Shown here: positions 23,967-32,128 of the stretch, piece by piece
Numbering within the stretch: the stretch's first letter is position 1
Layout: each line of letters starts with the position of its first letter
Notes under the pieces: generated by a model
The model's database searches: none
Told to the model about the DNA's origin: nothing
What the model saw: the letters and a program-made list of their open reading frames with translations, nothing else
Origin: Flavobacterium sp.
GTDB lineage: Bacteria > Bacteroidota > Bacteroidia > Flavobacteriales > Flavobacteriaceae
Length of the DNA stretch: 32,313 nt
Direction of reading: 5' to 3'
Assembly (NCBI RefSeq): GCF_028689845.1
Contig: NZ_JAQVCH010000029.1
Location: forward strand, 1-32,313
Made by a program: the position numbers and the translations under genes

Positions 23967-25943
23967 ATGCTTTTTGATAGAAAAAATCTTTCTGACACGG
24001 TTTTACTCGACTTATATATTCGATTATTAAAACCTCGATTAATTGAGGAAAAAATGTTGATTTTACTCCGACAAGGTAAGGTATCTAAATGGTTTTCTGG
24101 CATTGGTCAGGAAGCAATTTCGGTTGGTGTTACCGCTGCTCTTCAAAAGGACGAATACATCTTACCCATGCATCGAAATTTAGGTGTTTTTACCACGAGA
24201 GATATTCCACTCCATCGTTTATTTGCTCAGTGGCAAGGAAAGAAAAGTGGCTTTACCAAAGGCAGAGATCGCTCGTTTCATTTTGGAACACAGGAATTTA
24301 AAATTATTGGGATGATTTCTCATTTAGGGCCGCAATTAGGCGTGGCAGACGGAATCGCTTTAGCCAACAAACTAAAGAAAAACGGCAAAGTAACTGCTGT
24401 TTTTACTGGCGAAGGAGCAACTAGTGAAGGTGATTTTCATGAAGCTCTAAACATTGCCGCAGTTTGGGAACTTCCTGTTTTATTTGTGATTGAGAATAAT
24501 GGTTACGGACTTTCGACGCCAACCAATGAACAATATCGTTGCGAAAATTTGGCCGATAAAGGAATCGGATACGGAATGGAAAGTTATATTATTGATGGAA
24601 ATAATATTCTAGCGGTTTATAATCAAGTTTCGGAATTGGTAGCTTCTTTACGTGAAAATCCACGGCCTATTTTATTAGAATTTCAAACCTTTCGTATGCG
24701 TGGTCATGAAGAGGCGAGTGGTACAAAATATGTTCCGCAAGAACTCATGGATGAATGGGCTAAAAAAGATCCAATTGACAACTATAGAGTCTATTTAAAA
24801 GAACTTGGACTCTTGACAAATGAATACGATGAAGCGATTCGAGGAGCCTTTAAACAAGAAATTGAAGAAAATTTACGAATTGCTTTTGATGAACCTGATT
24901 TTATTGCTGATTTAAGTGAAGAATTAAATGATGTTTACAAACCCTATGATTTTGAAGGATTTAATCATTCTGAAAAAACAGAAAGTGTTCGAGTTATCGA
25001 TGCTATTACACAGAGTTTGAAACAATCGATGGAACGTCATCCTAATTTAGTTATTATGGGACAAGACATCGCAGAATATGGTGGAGCCTTTAAGGTAACT
25101 GATGGTTTTGTCAACCTATTTGGAAAAGATCGTGTTCGAAATACACCAATCTGTGAGAGTGCTGTTGTATCTGCTGGAATGGGATTATCAATAAACGGAC
25201 ACAAAGCAATTGTAGAAATGCAGTTTGCCGATTTTGTGTCGACAGGTTTCAATCCGATTGTGAATTTATTAGCAAAACAACATTATCGTTGGAATGAAAA
25301 AGCGGACGTAGTAGTTCGAATGCCTTGTGGTGGTGGCTCGCAAGCAGGCCCTTTTCATTCGCAAACCAATGAAGCTTGGTTTACTAAAACACCGGGTTTA
25401 AAAGTAGTTTATCCTGCATTTCCTTATGATGCAAAAGGATTATTAAATACGGCAATTAATGACCCAAATCCGGTGATGTATTTTGAGCATAAAGGACTAT
25501 ACCGAAGTATTTATCAAGAAGTACCAACCGATTATTACACCATTCCGTTTGGAAAAGCGGCTTTACTAAAAGAAGGAACGCAAGTAACCATCATTTCTTT
25601 TGGAGCTGGGGTGCATTGGGCTTTAGAAACCTTAGCTAAACATCCAGAAATTAGTGCCGATTTATTAGATTTAAGAACCTTACAACCACTTGATACAGAA
25701 GCAATCTACAATTCGGTCAAGAAAACGAATAAATGCATCATTTTGCAAGAAGACACCGTTTTTGGTGGAATTGCAAGTGATATATCGGCAATGGTGATGG
25801 AAAACTGTTTTGAACATTTAGATGGGCCAGTGCGTCGGGTGGGCAGTTTAGATTCACCAATTCCTTTTGTAAAAGCATTGGAAGACCAATTCATGGCAAA
25901 AGGCAAATTCGAAAAAGAATTATTGGAATTAGTGGCTTATTAA
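23967..25943 (+). CDS. Branched-chain 2-oxoacid dehydrogenase E1, fused alpha and beta subunits
   Basis: A 658-residue fusion. The alpha part (about 1-330) has the thiamine-diphosphate motif FTGEGATSEGDFHEALN...VIENNGYG and RMRGHEEASGTKY, which matches the phosphorylation-loop region of E1 alpha. The beta part (about 345-658) starts VRVIDAITQSLKQSMERHPNL and has GQDIAEYGGAFKVTDG, FADFVSTGFNPIVN, RMPCGGGSQAGPFHSQ and the C-terminal transketolase domain with DLRTLQPLD. The enzyme decarboxylates branched-chain 2-oxoacids made from Val, Leu and Ile and passes the acyl group to E2. E2 and E3 genes are not in the window. The fused form is common in Bacteroidota. Pyruvate or acetoin dehydrogenase is a weaker alternative. 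It has its own promoter and a strong terminator. Confidence 0.88.
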   Translation: MLFDRKNLSDTVLLDLYIRLLKPRLIEEKMLILLRQGKVSKWFSGIGQEAISVGVTAALQKDEYILPMHRNLGVFTTRDIPLHRLFAQWQGKKSGFTKGRDRSFHFGTQEFKIIGMISHLGPQLGVADGIALANKLKKNGKVTAVFTGEGATSEGDFHEALNIAAVWELPVLFVIENNGYGLSTPTNEQYRCENLADKGIGYGMESYIIDGNNILAVYNQVSELVASLRENPRPILLEFQTFRMRGHEEASGTKYVPQELMDEWAKKDPIDNYRVYLKELGLLTNEYDEAIRGAFKQEIEENLRIAFDEPDFIADLSEELNDVYKPYDFEGFNHSEKTESVRVIDAITQSLKQSMERHPNLVIMGQDIAEYGGAFKVTDGFVNLFGKDRVRNTPICESAVVSAGMGLSINGHKAIVEMQFADFVSTGFNPIVNLLAKQHYRWNEKADVVVRMPCGGGSQAGPFHSQTNEAWFTKTPGLKVVYPAFPYDAKGLLNTAINDPNPVMYFEHKGLYRSIYQEVPTDYYTIPFGKAALLKEGTQVTIISFGAGVHWALETLAKHPEISADLLDLRTLQPLDTEAIYNSVKKTNKCIILQEDTVFGGIASDISAMVMENCFEHLDGPVRRVGSLDSPIPFVKALEDQFMAKGKFEKELLELVAY

Positions 25944-25967
25944 TTAGTCATTGGCACATCGTATAGC

Positions 25968-26012
25968 AAATCTAGAAGGAATTTTATAGAAATATTTCCT
26001 TCTAGATTTTTT
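25968..26012 (+). terminator. Terminator of the 2-oxoacid dehydrogenase gene
   Basis: Two perfect 14-base arms (25968-25981 and 25996-26009, AAATCTAGAAGGAA/TTCCTTCTAGATTT) enclose a 14-base loop and are followed by a T run. Confidence 0.9.
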
Positions 26013-26134
26013 TTATCCTTAACTTAGCATAAATGCAGCTTTACGAAAACGTTATAGTTGGTAACTAGTTGCAAATTACTATAATTCAATGATAATAAGT
26101 GATAAATATCAGATTTTGATTTGGTACAACGTTA

Positions 26135-26142
26135 TAACTTTG
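26135..26142 (+). promoter_or_regulatory. -7 promoter box of the methylmalonyl-CoA operon
   Basis: TAACTTTG lies 25 bases before the mce start, with a TTTTG at 26114-26118 as a possible -33 box. It overlaps the second of two AACGTTATA copies (26048-26056 and 26128-26136). Confidence 0.55.
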
Positions 26143-26166
26143 TTTCAAATTTAAAAACTTAAAATC

Positions 26167-26577
26167 ATGGATTTATCTCATATTGAACATATTGGAATTG
26201 CTGTTAAGAGCTTAGAAGAAGCTATCCCGTTTTGGGAAAAACAACTCGGGCTCAAATGCTACAACATTGAAGAAGTGAAAGAGCAAAAAGTGAGAACCGC
26301 TTTCTTTCAAATAGGTCAATCAAAAATCGAATTATTAGAATCTACTGACCCCGAAGGACCAATCGGAAAATTTATCGAGAAAAAAGGAGAAGGAATTCAT
26401 CATCTTGCTTTGGCTGTAAAAAATATTCAGCAAAATTTAGATGAATTGGCCGAAAAGAATGTCCAATTAATTGATAAAACTCCTAGAAAAGGAGCAGAAG
26501 GCTTATCAATTGCATTTATTCATCCAAAATCAACACATGGCGTTTTATTGGAGCTTTGTGAAAATACTAATTTGTAA
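26167..26577 (+). CDS. mce: Methylmalonyl-CoA epimerase
   Basis: A 136-residue vicinal-oxygen-chelate protein that interconverts (2R)- and (2S)-methylmalonyl-CoA. The metal-binding pattern is visible in the two repeats: [24 protein letters not shown] (about 5-28), [23 protein letters not shown] (about 76-88) and the C-terminal VLLELCE with the Glu ligand. It is the first gene of the methylmalonyl-CoA cluster, 11 bases before mmdA, and converts mutase product into the isomer used by the decarboxylase. Length and motifs are typical. Confidence 0.92.
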   Translation: MDLSHIEHIGIAVKSLEEAIPFWEKQLGLKCYNIEEVKEQKVRTAFFQIGQSKIELLESTDPEGPIGKFIEKKGEGIHHLALAVKNIQQNLDELAEKNVQLIDKTPRKGAEGLSIAFIHPKSTHGVLLELCENTNL

Positions 26578-26588
26578 ATCATAACCAA

Positions 26589-28148
26589 ATGGATAATTCT
26601 AAACCAATTAAAACCTTATTAGACAAAAGAGCAGAAGCCAAACTTGGTGGTGGTCAAAAACGAATTGACACACAGCATGCAAAGGGAAAATTAACCGCTC
26701 GTGAACGAATAGAATTATTATTAGACGAAAACAGCTTTGAAGAATTCGATATGTTTGTCACCCATCGCTGCACTAATTTTGGTTTAGAAAATCAAAAGTA
26801 TCTGGGTGATGGCGTAGTAACTGGCTTTGGCACCATCGATGCTCGTTTGGTCTATGTTTTTTCGCAAGATTTTACCGTTTTTGGCGGTTCGTTATCAGAA
26901 ACGTTTGCCCAAAAAATTTGTAAAGTGATGGATATGGCTATGAAAATGGGAGCACCTATCATCGGAATAAATGACAGTGGTGGAGCTCGAATACAGGAAG
27001 GCGTGACGAGTTTGGCAGGATATGCAGAAGTTTTTCAACGAAATATTTTGGCCTCTGGTGTAATTCCGCAAATCTCTGCGGTTTTTGGTCCTTGTGCAGG
27101 TGGAGCCGTTTATTCACCCGCTTTAACAGATTTTATTATGATGACCAAAAAGAACAGTTATATGTTTGTAACAGGTCCAAAGGTTGTAAAAACAGTAACA
27201 GGCGAAGTGGTGACTGATGAAGAATTAGGAGGAGCAATGGTACATGGAACCAAATCAGGAGTTACCCATTTTGTTGCAGAAGATGAACAAGAAGGAATCC
27301 TCTTAATTCGTAAACTATTAAGTTATTTACCACAAAATAATTTAGAAGAACCACCATTTTCAGTATGTCTAGACCCAATTGAACGGGCAGAAGATATTTT
27401 AAATACAATTATACCCGAAAATCCAAACAAACCTTATGACGTTAAAGAAGTAATTCATGCTCTTGCAGATGATCAAGAATTTCTAGAAGTACATCGTCAT
27501 TTTGCACCAAATATTGTGGTGGGCTATGTCAAATTCAACGGACAACCAGTTGGTGTGGTAGCCAATCAACCTAATTATTTAGCTGGTGTTTTAGATATAA
27601 ATGCTTCCCGAAAAGCCGCTCGTTTTGTTCGCTTTTGCGATGCCTTTAATATTCCAATTGTTACTTTAGTGGATGTTCCTGGTTTCTTGCCTGGTACAAC
27701 GCAAGAATATGGTGGAATCATCGTGCAAGGAGCTAAGTTGTTATTTGCGTATGGCGAAGCTACAGTTCCAAAAATCACGATTATTCTCCGAAAAGCCTAC
27801 GGTGGAGCGTATGATGTGATGAGTTCTAAACACTTACGGGGAGATATAAATTATGCTTGGCCAAATGCAGAAATTGCAGTAATGGGTCCAAAAGGGGCAA
27901 TTGAGATTTTGTATCAAAAAGAATATATGAAAATTGAAAATCTAGAGGAACGAGCACAATTTATTGCAGAAAAAATTGAAGAATATAAAGAAAAATTTGC
28001 TAATCCTTATAATGCAGCAAGTTACGGCTATATTGATGATGTGATTGAACCACGAAATACGCGGTTCAGAATTATTCGAGCATTACAATCTTTGGCTACC
28101 AAAAAAGTAATCAATCCACCAAAAAAACATTCTAATTTACCTTTATAA
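26589..28148 (+). CDS. mmdA: Methylmalonyl-CoA decarboxylase/propionyl-CoA carboxylase carboxyltransferase subunit
   Basis: A 519-residue biotin-dependent carboxyltransferase with the N- and C-terminal crotonase-type halves. Signatures are [20 protein letters not shown] (about 30-50), [26 protein letters not shown] (the oxyanion-hole loop), [24 protein letters not shown] and [15 protein letters not shown]. The same fold serves propionyl-CoA carboxylase beta; the downstream OadG-like, biotin-carrier and OadB-like genes point to the sodium-pumping methylmalonyl-CoA decarboxylase. The stop TAA overlaps the next ATG by one base (TAATG), typical of translational coupling. Confidence 0.92.
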   Translation: MDNSKPIKTLLDKRAEAKLGGGQKRIDTQHAKGKLTARERIELLLDENSFEEFDMFVTHRCTNFGLENQKYLGDGVVTGFGTIDARLVYVFSQDFTVFGGSLSETFAQKICKVMDMAMKMGAPIIGINDSGGARIQEGVTSLAGYAEVFQRNILASGVIPQISAVFGPCAGGAVYSPALTDFIMMTKKNSYMFVTGPKVVKTVTGEVVTDEELGGAMVHGTKSGVTHFVAEDEQEGILLIRKLLSYLPQNNLEEPPFSVCLDPIERAEDILNTIIPENPNKPYDVKEVIHALADDQEFLEVHRHFAPNIVVGYVKFNGQPVGVVANQPNYLAGVLDINASRKAARFVRFCDAFNIPIVTLVDVPGFLPGTTQEYGGIIVQGAKLLFAYGEATVPKITIILRKAYGGAYDVMSSKHLRGDINYAWPNAEIAVMGPKGAIEILYQKEYMKIENLEERAQFIAEKIEEYKEKFANPYNAASYGYIDDVIEPRNTRFRIIRALQSLATKKVINPPKKHSNLPL

Positions 28149-28546
28149 TGATGACTAAATTAGCAATACTATTACAAGCTTCAACCCATAAAGATGCGGC
28201 CGAATTTGCCAAATTAGATCCGTATGGCATTGGAATGACGCTCGTAGCGATGTCGGTTGTATTTATTTCTTTAATAATTCTTTACCTGCTCTTTAAAAAT
28301 GTAGCTCGTCTTTTTGCCTACGATATAAAAAGGAAAACAGCCGTTTCTATAAATATAAATGAAGTAGTACAGCCAAATAAAAATCAAGCAACCTTAGAAT
28401 TGGGTGCGGCTGTTGCCATGGCCATTCATTTATACCAACAAGAATTACACGATCACGAAGCAGCTTTACTGACTATCAAAAAAATCAACAGAAACTATTC
28501 TCCTTGGAGTTCCAAGATTTACGGAATGCGAAAAGAATTAAAATAA
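28148..28546 (+). CDS. OadG-like subunit of the sodium-pumping decarboxylase
   Basis: A 132-residue protein with one N-terminal membrane helix (about 29-49, MTLVAMSVVFISLIILYLLF) after a short extracytoplasmic start, and a cytoplasmic basic and polar tail. This is the layout of OadG/gamma (delta in Mmd) subunits, which hold the complex together. The start is the ATG overlapping the mmdA stop; a second ATG follows directly. The C-terminal part (VAMAIHLYQQ, SPWSSKIYGMRKELK) resembles Bacteroidota OadG proteins, which differ from the short enterobacterial OadG. Position between mmdA and the biotin carrier supports the call. Confidence 0.8.
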   Translation: MMTKLAILLQASTHKDAAEFAKLDPYGIGMTLVAMSVVFISLIILYLLFKNVARLFAYDIKRKTAVSININEVVQPNKNQATLELGAAVAMAIHLYQQELHDHEAALLTIKKINRNYSPWSSKIYGMRKELK

Positions 28547-28552
28547 CGGAAA

Positions 28553-28993
28553 ATGAAAAAATTTAATTTTAAAATAAATGGGAATCAGTATGAAGTAGTA
28601 ATTAATACTTTAGAAGATGACTTGGCAACAGTAGAAGTAAACGGAACTGCCTATACGGTTGAATTAGAGCAAAAATCTACGGTTGTAAAAACTCCAAAAT
28701 TAATGCGTACCGTTGCTGTTCCAACAACAGATTCCTCGCAAGCAATTGCAAAAACAAGTAGTCCAACAGCTCCTAAAGGTGGCGGAACTATAAAATCACC
28801 TCTACCGGGAGTAATTCTAAAATTACACGTAAAAGTTGGTGATGTTGTGAGTTTGTCACAAGAATTGATTACACTAGAAGCCATGAAAATGGAGAATAGT
28901 GTACAAGCAGACAAAGCGGGTGAGGTGATCGCCATTCATTTTAATACGGGCGATGCCGTGATGGAAGGCGATGTTTTAATTACGATAAAATAA
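28553..28993 (+). CDS. Biotin carrier subunit of methylmalonyl-CoA decarboxylase
   Basis: A 146-residue biotinyl protein. An N-terminal region (about 1-48) and a Pro/Ser/Ala-rich linker (about 55-78) lead to the biotinyl domain (about 78-146) starting TIKSPLPGVILKLHVKVGD. The biotinylation motif EAMKMEN places the acceptor at Lys112. It carries the carboxyl group from the MmdA subunit to the membrane pump OadB. The gene starts 6 bases after the OadG-like gene and ends 6 bases before the OadB gene, in one transcript. Confidence 0.92.
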   Translation: MKKFNFKINGNQYEVVINTLEDDLATVEVNGTAYTVELEQKSTVVKTPKLMRTVAVPTTDSSQAIAKTSSPTAPKGGGTIKSPLPGVILKLHVKVGDVVSLSQELITLEAMKMENSVQADKAGEVIAIHFNTGDAVMEGDVLITIK

Positions 28994-28999
28994 ACAATC

Positions 29000-30154
29000 A
29001 TGAGCGATTTTTGGAATTTTCTAGTAGAGCATTTATCTCAATTTTTTACCTATACAGCTTTTGCCAATTTTACGATTGGTCATGGTCTCATGATTTTAAT
29101 TGGTTTGATTTTTATTTATTTAGCCATTTTTAAAGAATATGAACCAATGCTTTTGGTTCCAATTGGTTTTGGAATTTTAATTGGAAACGTTCCTTTTTTA
29201 CCAGGTTTACAAATTGGAATTTATGAAGAAGGAAGTGTCATGAATTACCTTTATTTTGGGGTAATGAAAGGGATTTATCCGCCTTTGATTTTTTTGGGAA
29301 TTGGAGCGATGACCGACTTTTCTGCTTTAATATCCAATCCGAAATTAATGTTGATTGGTGCAGCTGCTCAATTTGGAATATTTGGAGCGTATATGGCCGC
29401 TTTGGCCTTAGGTTTTTTGCCAGAACAAGCAGGAGCAATTGCTATTATCGGTGGTGCCGATGGCCCAACTGCTATTTTTTTATCTTCTAAATTAGCCCCA
29501 GAACTCATGGGTGCGATTGCGATTTCTGCCTATTCATACATGGCTTTGGTTCCTGTTATTCAACCACCAATCATGCGATTACTTACCACGTCGAAAGAAC
29601 GTTTAATCCGAATGAAACCGCCACGTGTGGTCTCTCGAAACGAGAAAATCATGTTCCCAGTTCTTGGATTATTATTGACTACATTTATTGTTCCGAGTGG
29701 TTTGCCTTTATTAGGAATGCTATTTTTTGGGAATTTACTAAAAGAAAGTGGCGTAACAAAACGCCTTGCCGATACCGCGAAAGGTTCTTTAATAGATGTC
29801 GTTACTATTTTACTTGGATTAACCGTCGGTGCTTCTACGCAGGCGACTACATTTTTAAATGGTCAATCGGTTGGAATATTTGTTATTGGTGCTTTATCTT
29901 TCGTGGTGGCCACTACAGCAGGTGTTTTGTTTACCAAAATTTTTAATTTGTTTCTAAAAGAAGGCAATAAAATCAATCCGTTAATTGGAAATTCAGGAGT
30001 TTCAGCCGTTCCGGATAGTGCCAGAGTTTCCCAAGTTGTTGGTTTAGAATATGATAAAACCAATCACTTATTGATGCATGCCATGGGACCAAATGTGGCG
30101 GGTGTGATTGGAAGTGCGATTGCCGCTGGGGTATTGTTGAGTTTCTTGGGATAA
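29000..30154 (+). CDS. Sodium-translocating decarboxylase subunit beta (OadB/MmdB)
   Basis: A 384-residue polytopic membrane protein with about nine to eleven hydrophobic helices. The conserved pump motif GGADGPTAIF (about 153-162) contains the Asp known in OadB as essential for sodium movement, and VASTQATTFL-like LGLTVGASTQA (about 272-282), NSGVSAVPDSARV and MGPNVAGVIGSA near the end are the other family blocks. It decarboxylates carboxybiotin and exports sodium, storing decarboxylation energy as a gradient. It is the last gene of the operon, and no terminator hairpin is visible after the stop codon. Confidence 0.92.
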   Translation: MSDFWNFLVEHLSQFFTYTAFANFTIGHGLMILIGLIFIYLAIFKEYEPMLLVPIGFGILIGNVPFLPGLQIGIYEEGSVMNYLYFGVMKGIYPPLIFLGIGAMTDFSALISNPKLMLIGAAAQFGIFGAYMAALALGFLPEQAGAIAIIGGADGPTAIFLSSKLAPELMGAIAISAYSYMALVPVIQPPIMRLLTTSKERLIRMKPPRVVSRNEKIMFPVLGLLLTTFIVPSGLPLLGMLFFGNLLKESGVTKRLADTAKGSLIDVVTILLGLTVGASTQATTFLNGQSVGIFVIGALSFVVATTAGVLFTKIFNLFLKEGNKINPLIGNSGVSAVPDSARVSQVVGLEYDKTNHLLMHAMGPNVAGVIGSAIAAGVLLSFLG

Positions 30155-30225
30155 GAAATCAATTATTTTTTGCAATTTGCTAGAAAATGGGTTTAATCTG
30201 AATTTCGTTTCTTAATTGAAAAGGA

Positions 30226-30233
30226 TATCTTTG
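30226..30233 (+). promoter_or_regulatory. -7 promoter box of the methyltransferase gene
   Basis: TATCTTTG lies 20 bases before the ATG at 30254. Confidence 0.55.
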
Positions 30234-30253
30234 AAAAATCATACGCTAAGCTA

Positions 30254-30781
30254 ATGCAATCCAAAATAATTCATATTCACTATTATCACTCTCCCATAGG
30301 CGAACTCGTTTTAGGGGAGTTTGAAAACCAATTGTGTTTATGCGATTGGCGATACCGAAGCAAACGAAACGAAGTGGATTCGAGAATCTTAAACGGATTG
30401 AAGGCAACTTTTGAAGAAAAAGAAACAGATGTATTGAAAGAAACGATAAACCAATTGGATGCTTATTTTGCTAAAACAAGAGAAACTTTTGATTTGCCGC
30501 TAGTATTAGTAGGCACGGATTTTCAACAATCGGTTTGGAAAGCGTTGCAAAATATACCCTATGGAAAAACACAAACCTATTTGGGATTATCCAAACAAAT
30601 GAATAATCCCAAAGCAATTCGTGCTGTGGCAGGAGCGAATGGTGCAAACGCATTATCCATCATTATTCCCTGCCATCGAATTATTGGTAGTAACCAAGAG
30701 TTGGTGGGTTATGCCGGTGGTTTAACTGCTAAACGAAAATTATTGGCGTTGGAGCAGGGGAGCCAGTTGGAGTTGTTTTAA
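30254..30781 (+). CDS. ogt: Methylated-DNA--protein-cysteine S-methyltransferase
   Basis: A 175-residue DNA repair protein that takes the alkyl group from O6-alkylguanine onto its own cysteine. The active-site motif IIIPCHRIIGS puts the acceptor Cys at residue 140. Other family blocks are the N-terminal YYHSPIGELVLGEFENQLCLCDW, FQQSVWKALQNIPYGKTQTYLGLSKQMNNPKAIRAVAGANGAN (winged-helix part, about 93-136) and GYAGGLTAKRKLLALE. No AdaA-like regulatory domain is fused, so it is the stand-alone form. Its stop overlaps that of the convergent OsmC gene within TTAA. Confidence 0.93.
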   Translation: MQSKIIHIHYYHSPIGELVLGEFENQLCLCDWRYRSKRNEVDSRILNGLKATFEEKETDVLKETINQLDAYFAKTRETFDLPLVLVGTDFQQSVWKALQNIPYGKTQTYLGLSKQMNNPKAIRAVAGANGANALSIIIPCHRIIGSNQELVGYAGGLTAKRKLLALEQGSQLELF

Positions 30782-31188
30782 TTTAACGTAAACTCTACTG
30801 AAATTTCCGTATTTAATAATTTGGATACAGGACAATTTTTCTCAGCATCTTTCACCAAATCAGCAAATTGACTGTTTTCTATTCCATTCACTTTGGCTTT
30901 AAGCACTAAATGTGATTTGGTTACAGCACCATCTTCAAAAGTAATCTGACCTTCTGTTTGTAATTCTTCTGGTGGAAAACCAGCTTCTGTTAAATTGAAA
31001 CTTAATTTCATGGTGAAACAACCTGCATGAGCGGCTGCAATCAGTTCTTCGGGATTCGTACCAATTCCTTCTTCAAAACGCGAACCAAACGAATATTGGG
31101 TTTTATCTAAAACCGTGCTTTGTGTCGTTAAATGACCTTTACCTTCTTTTCCTGTACCTTTCCATACAGCTGTAGCTTTCCTTTTCAT
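30778..31188 (-). CDS. OsmC/Ohr family peroxidase
   Basis: A 136-residue thiol peroxidase of the OsmC subgroup. It begins KRKATAVWKGTGKEGKGHLTTQSTVL, continues GTNPEELIAAAHAGCFTMKLSF with the peroxidatic Cys near 57, and has the resolving Cys in KNCPVSKLL near 118. The pair reduces organic hydroperoxides. A promoter box at 31211-31218 gives a short leader. It is the last ordinary gene before the repeat region. Its stop shares TTAA with the methyltransferase gene. Confidence 0.9.
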   Translation of the reverse strand: MKRKATAVWKGTGKEGKGHLTTQSTVLDKTQYSFGSRFEEGIGTNPEELIAAAHAGCFTMKLSFNLTEAGFPPEELQTEGQITFEDGAVTKSHLVLKAKVNGIENSQFADLVKDAEKNCPVSKLLNTEISVEFTLN

Positions 31189-31210
31189 CTTTTTTAATTT
31201 TAGTGAGTTT

Positions 31211-31218
31211 CAAAGTTA
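31211..31218 (-). promoter_or_regulatory. -7 promoter box of the OsmC gene
   Basis: The minus strand reads TAACTTTG, 22 bases before the start codon. Confidence 0.55.
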
Positions 31219-31346
31219 AAAAAGATTTCATCTAAATTTTTACACGATTAACGGAAATAATTATAGAATAGCACTATTTTTCATATAAAAATCTGTAAAG
31301 TTGCAGGATTACTAGTTGGAGTTGTTTTAGGGATTGTTGGCAAATT

Positions 31347-31390
31347 GACTCTAGCTGAGTAGAGTCTTCTTATGAAAAACCCAACTCTAC
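31347..31390. repeat. Two overlapping hairpins before the repeat array
   Basis: GACTCTA (31347-31353) can pair with TAGAGTC (31360-31366), and GTAGAGT (31359-31365) can instead pair with ACTCTAC (31384-31390). The two stems share the middle arm and exclude each other. The region from 31220 to here shows no supported gene. Confidence 0.5.
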
Positions 31391-31458
31391 AAAGTATTCT
31401 CTTGAAAAATAGCACGATGCTCTGCGAATGTCTCTGACTTCGCAGCACTAAAACAAAT
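31381..31458 (+). repeat. REP-like repeat copy A (complete hairpin)
   Basis: The unit ends in a hairpin (31422-31445): CTGCGAA, bulged T, GTC, loop TCT, GAC, TTCGCAG. Its left part (CCAACTCTACAAAGT) is the most diverged of the copies. It joins copy B directly. Confidence 0.85.
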
Positions 31459-31510
31459 CCAGCTCATCGAAGTATTCTCTTGAAAAATAGCACGATGCTC
31501 TGCGAATGTC
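31459..31510 (+). repeat. REP-like repeat copy B (half hairpin)
   Basis: This 52-base copy runs from CCAGCTCATCGAAGT to CTGCGAATGTC (31500-31510) and stops exactly at the hairpin apex. The 3' arm is missing and copy C follows at once. Confidence 0.85.
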
Positions 31511-31563
31511 CCCAGCTCATCGAAGTGTTTTCTTGAAAAATAGCACGATGTTCTGCGAATGTC
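31511..31563 (+). repeat. REP-like repeat copy C (half hairpin)
   Basis: A 53-base tandem copy of B with a few base changes (GTGTTTTC for GTATTCTC, TTCTGCG for CTCTGCG). It too ends at CTGCGAATGTC and is followed directly by copy D. Confidence 0.85.
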
Positions 31564-31669
31564 CCCCAGCTCATCGAAGTATTCTCTTGAAAAACAGCAC
31601 GATGCTCTGCGAATGTCTCTGACTTCGCAGCAATCAAACTATTCCAATTTTTTATTATATTTGATAAAC
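31564..31669 (+). repeat. REP-like repeat copy D (complete, with right tail)
   Basis: It runs from CCCCAGCTCATCGAAGT through the full hairpin (31607-31630) to the tail CCAATTTTTTATTATATTTG, shared with copy F. The tail holds TATATTTG (31656-31663), a match to the -7 promoter consensus. From 31670 to 31744 I see no supported gene. Confidence 0.85.
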
Positions 31670-31744
31670 GTATTAGGCGAAATAAGGTTTTGGCTTTTGT
31701 GTTAAAACAAAGAATTTTTCACATTAAATAACAGAAATTTATAT

Positions 31745-31805
31745 GCTGCGAAGTCAGAGACATTCGCAGAGCACAGTTTTAAAGAGAAGACTTCGTGGAG
31801 CTGGG
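31745..31805 (-). repeat. REP-like repeat copy E (inverted, complete hairpin)
   Basis: This copy lies in the opposite orientation: hairpin at 31746-31769, then a diverged left part ending in CTTCGTGGAGCTGGG. With copy F it forms an inverted pair around a 296-base segment. Confidence 0.85.
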
Positions 31806-31962
31806 TATTATTAATGCGACCGGCGTGTTGTTTGGTAAAAAATCCATTACGTCATCATTCTACACATATTTTAATGGACAATATGAACTATACAACCATG
31901 AAAGTTCGAGTTTTGAAATGGAAGAAGTTATTATTTCGGCACCTAAAAAAACTAAAAACTAA
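31806..31962 (+). pseudogene. C-terminal remnant of an unidentified gene
   Basis: An open frame comes out of copy E and ends at TAA (31960-31962), giving ...GIINATGVLFGKKSIT, YTYFNGQYELYNHESSSF and the end EMEEVIISAPKKTKN. A GTG at 31795 inside the repeat could open it, but the frame is most simply the 3' end of a gene cut by the repeat. I do not recognise the family. The next frame starts 7 bases later, as in an operon. Confidence 0.5.
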
Positions 31963-31969
31963 AATTAAC

Positions 31970-32128
31970 ATGAAAAATTTATATTTTAAATTCGCAATTG
32001 TAGTAAAATTATTAATTACGAGCCCTTCAATTATTTATTCTCAATTTATTGATTACAATCATATTAAGCAAAATGTAGATGTCGAGCTAGTCCTTATAAA
32101 ACCCCAGCTCTCCGAAGTCTACCTCTAA
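31970..32128 (+). pseudogene. 5' remnant of an exported-protein gene, cut by copy F
   Basis: ATG at 31970 opens a signal peptide (MKNLYFKFAIVVKLLITSPS, cleavage probably after IIYSQ) and about 18 more residues (FIDYNHIKQNVDVELVLIK). The frame then enters repeat copy F at 32102 and stops at 32128 after eight repeat-derived codons. The rest of the gene is absent. It looks like the start of a secreted protein truncated by the repeat. A real 52-residue exported peptide cannot be excluded. Confidence 0.55.

Noticed and set aside
31290..31360. Hydrophobic peptide-like frame (KVAGLLVGVVLGIVGKLTLAE)
   Set aside because: It has no start codon and is bounded by a nearby upstream stop. It may be chance or a very small remnant; support is too weak.
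31459..31669. CRISPR-like array
   Set aside because: The units follow each other directly without unique spacers, one related copy is inverted, and no cas gene is present. Hairpin REP repeats fit better.
31691..31712. Weak stem CTTTTGT/ACAAAG between copies D and E
   Set aside because: A few A-T pairs in AT-rich DNA are expected by chance and no gene end lies there.
31814..32128. A 104-codon open frame as one gene
   Set aside because: Its first half is a shadow of another frame (ending at 31962). Only the part from ATG 31970 has a sensible signal peptide, and its end is repeat-derived.
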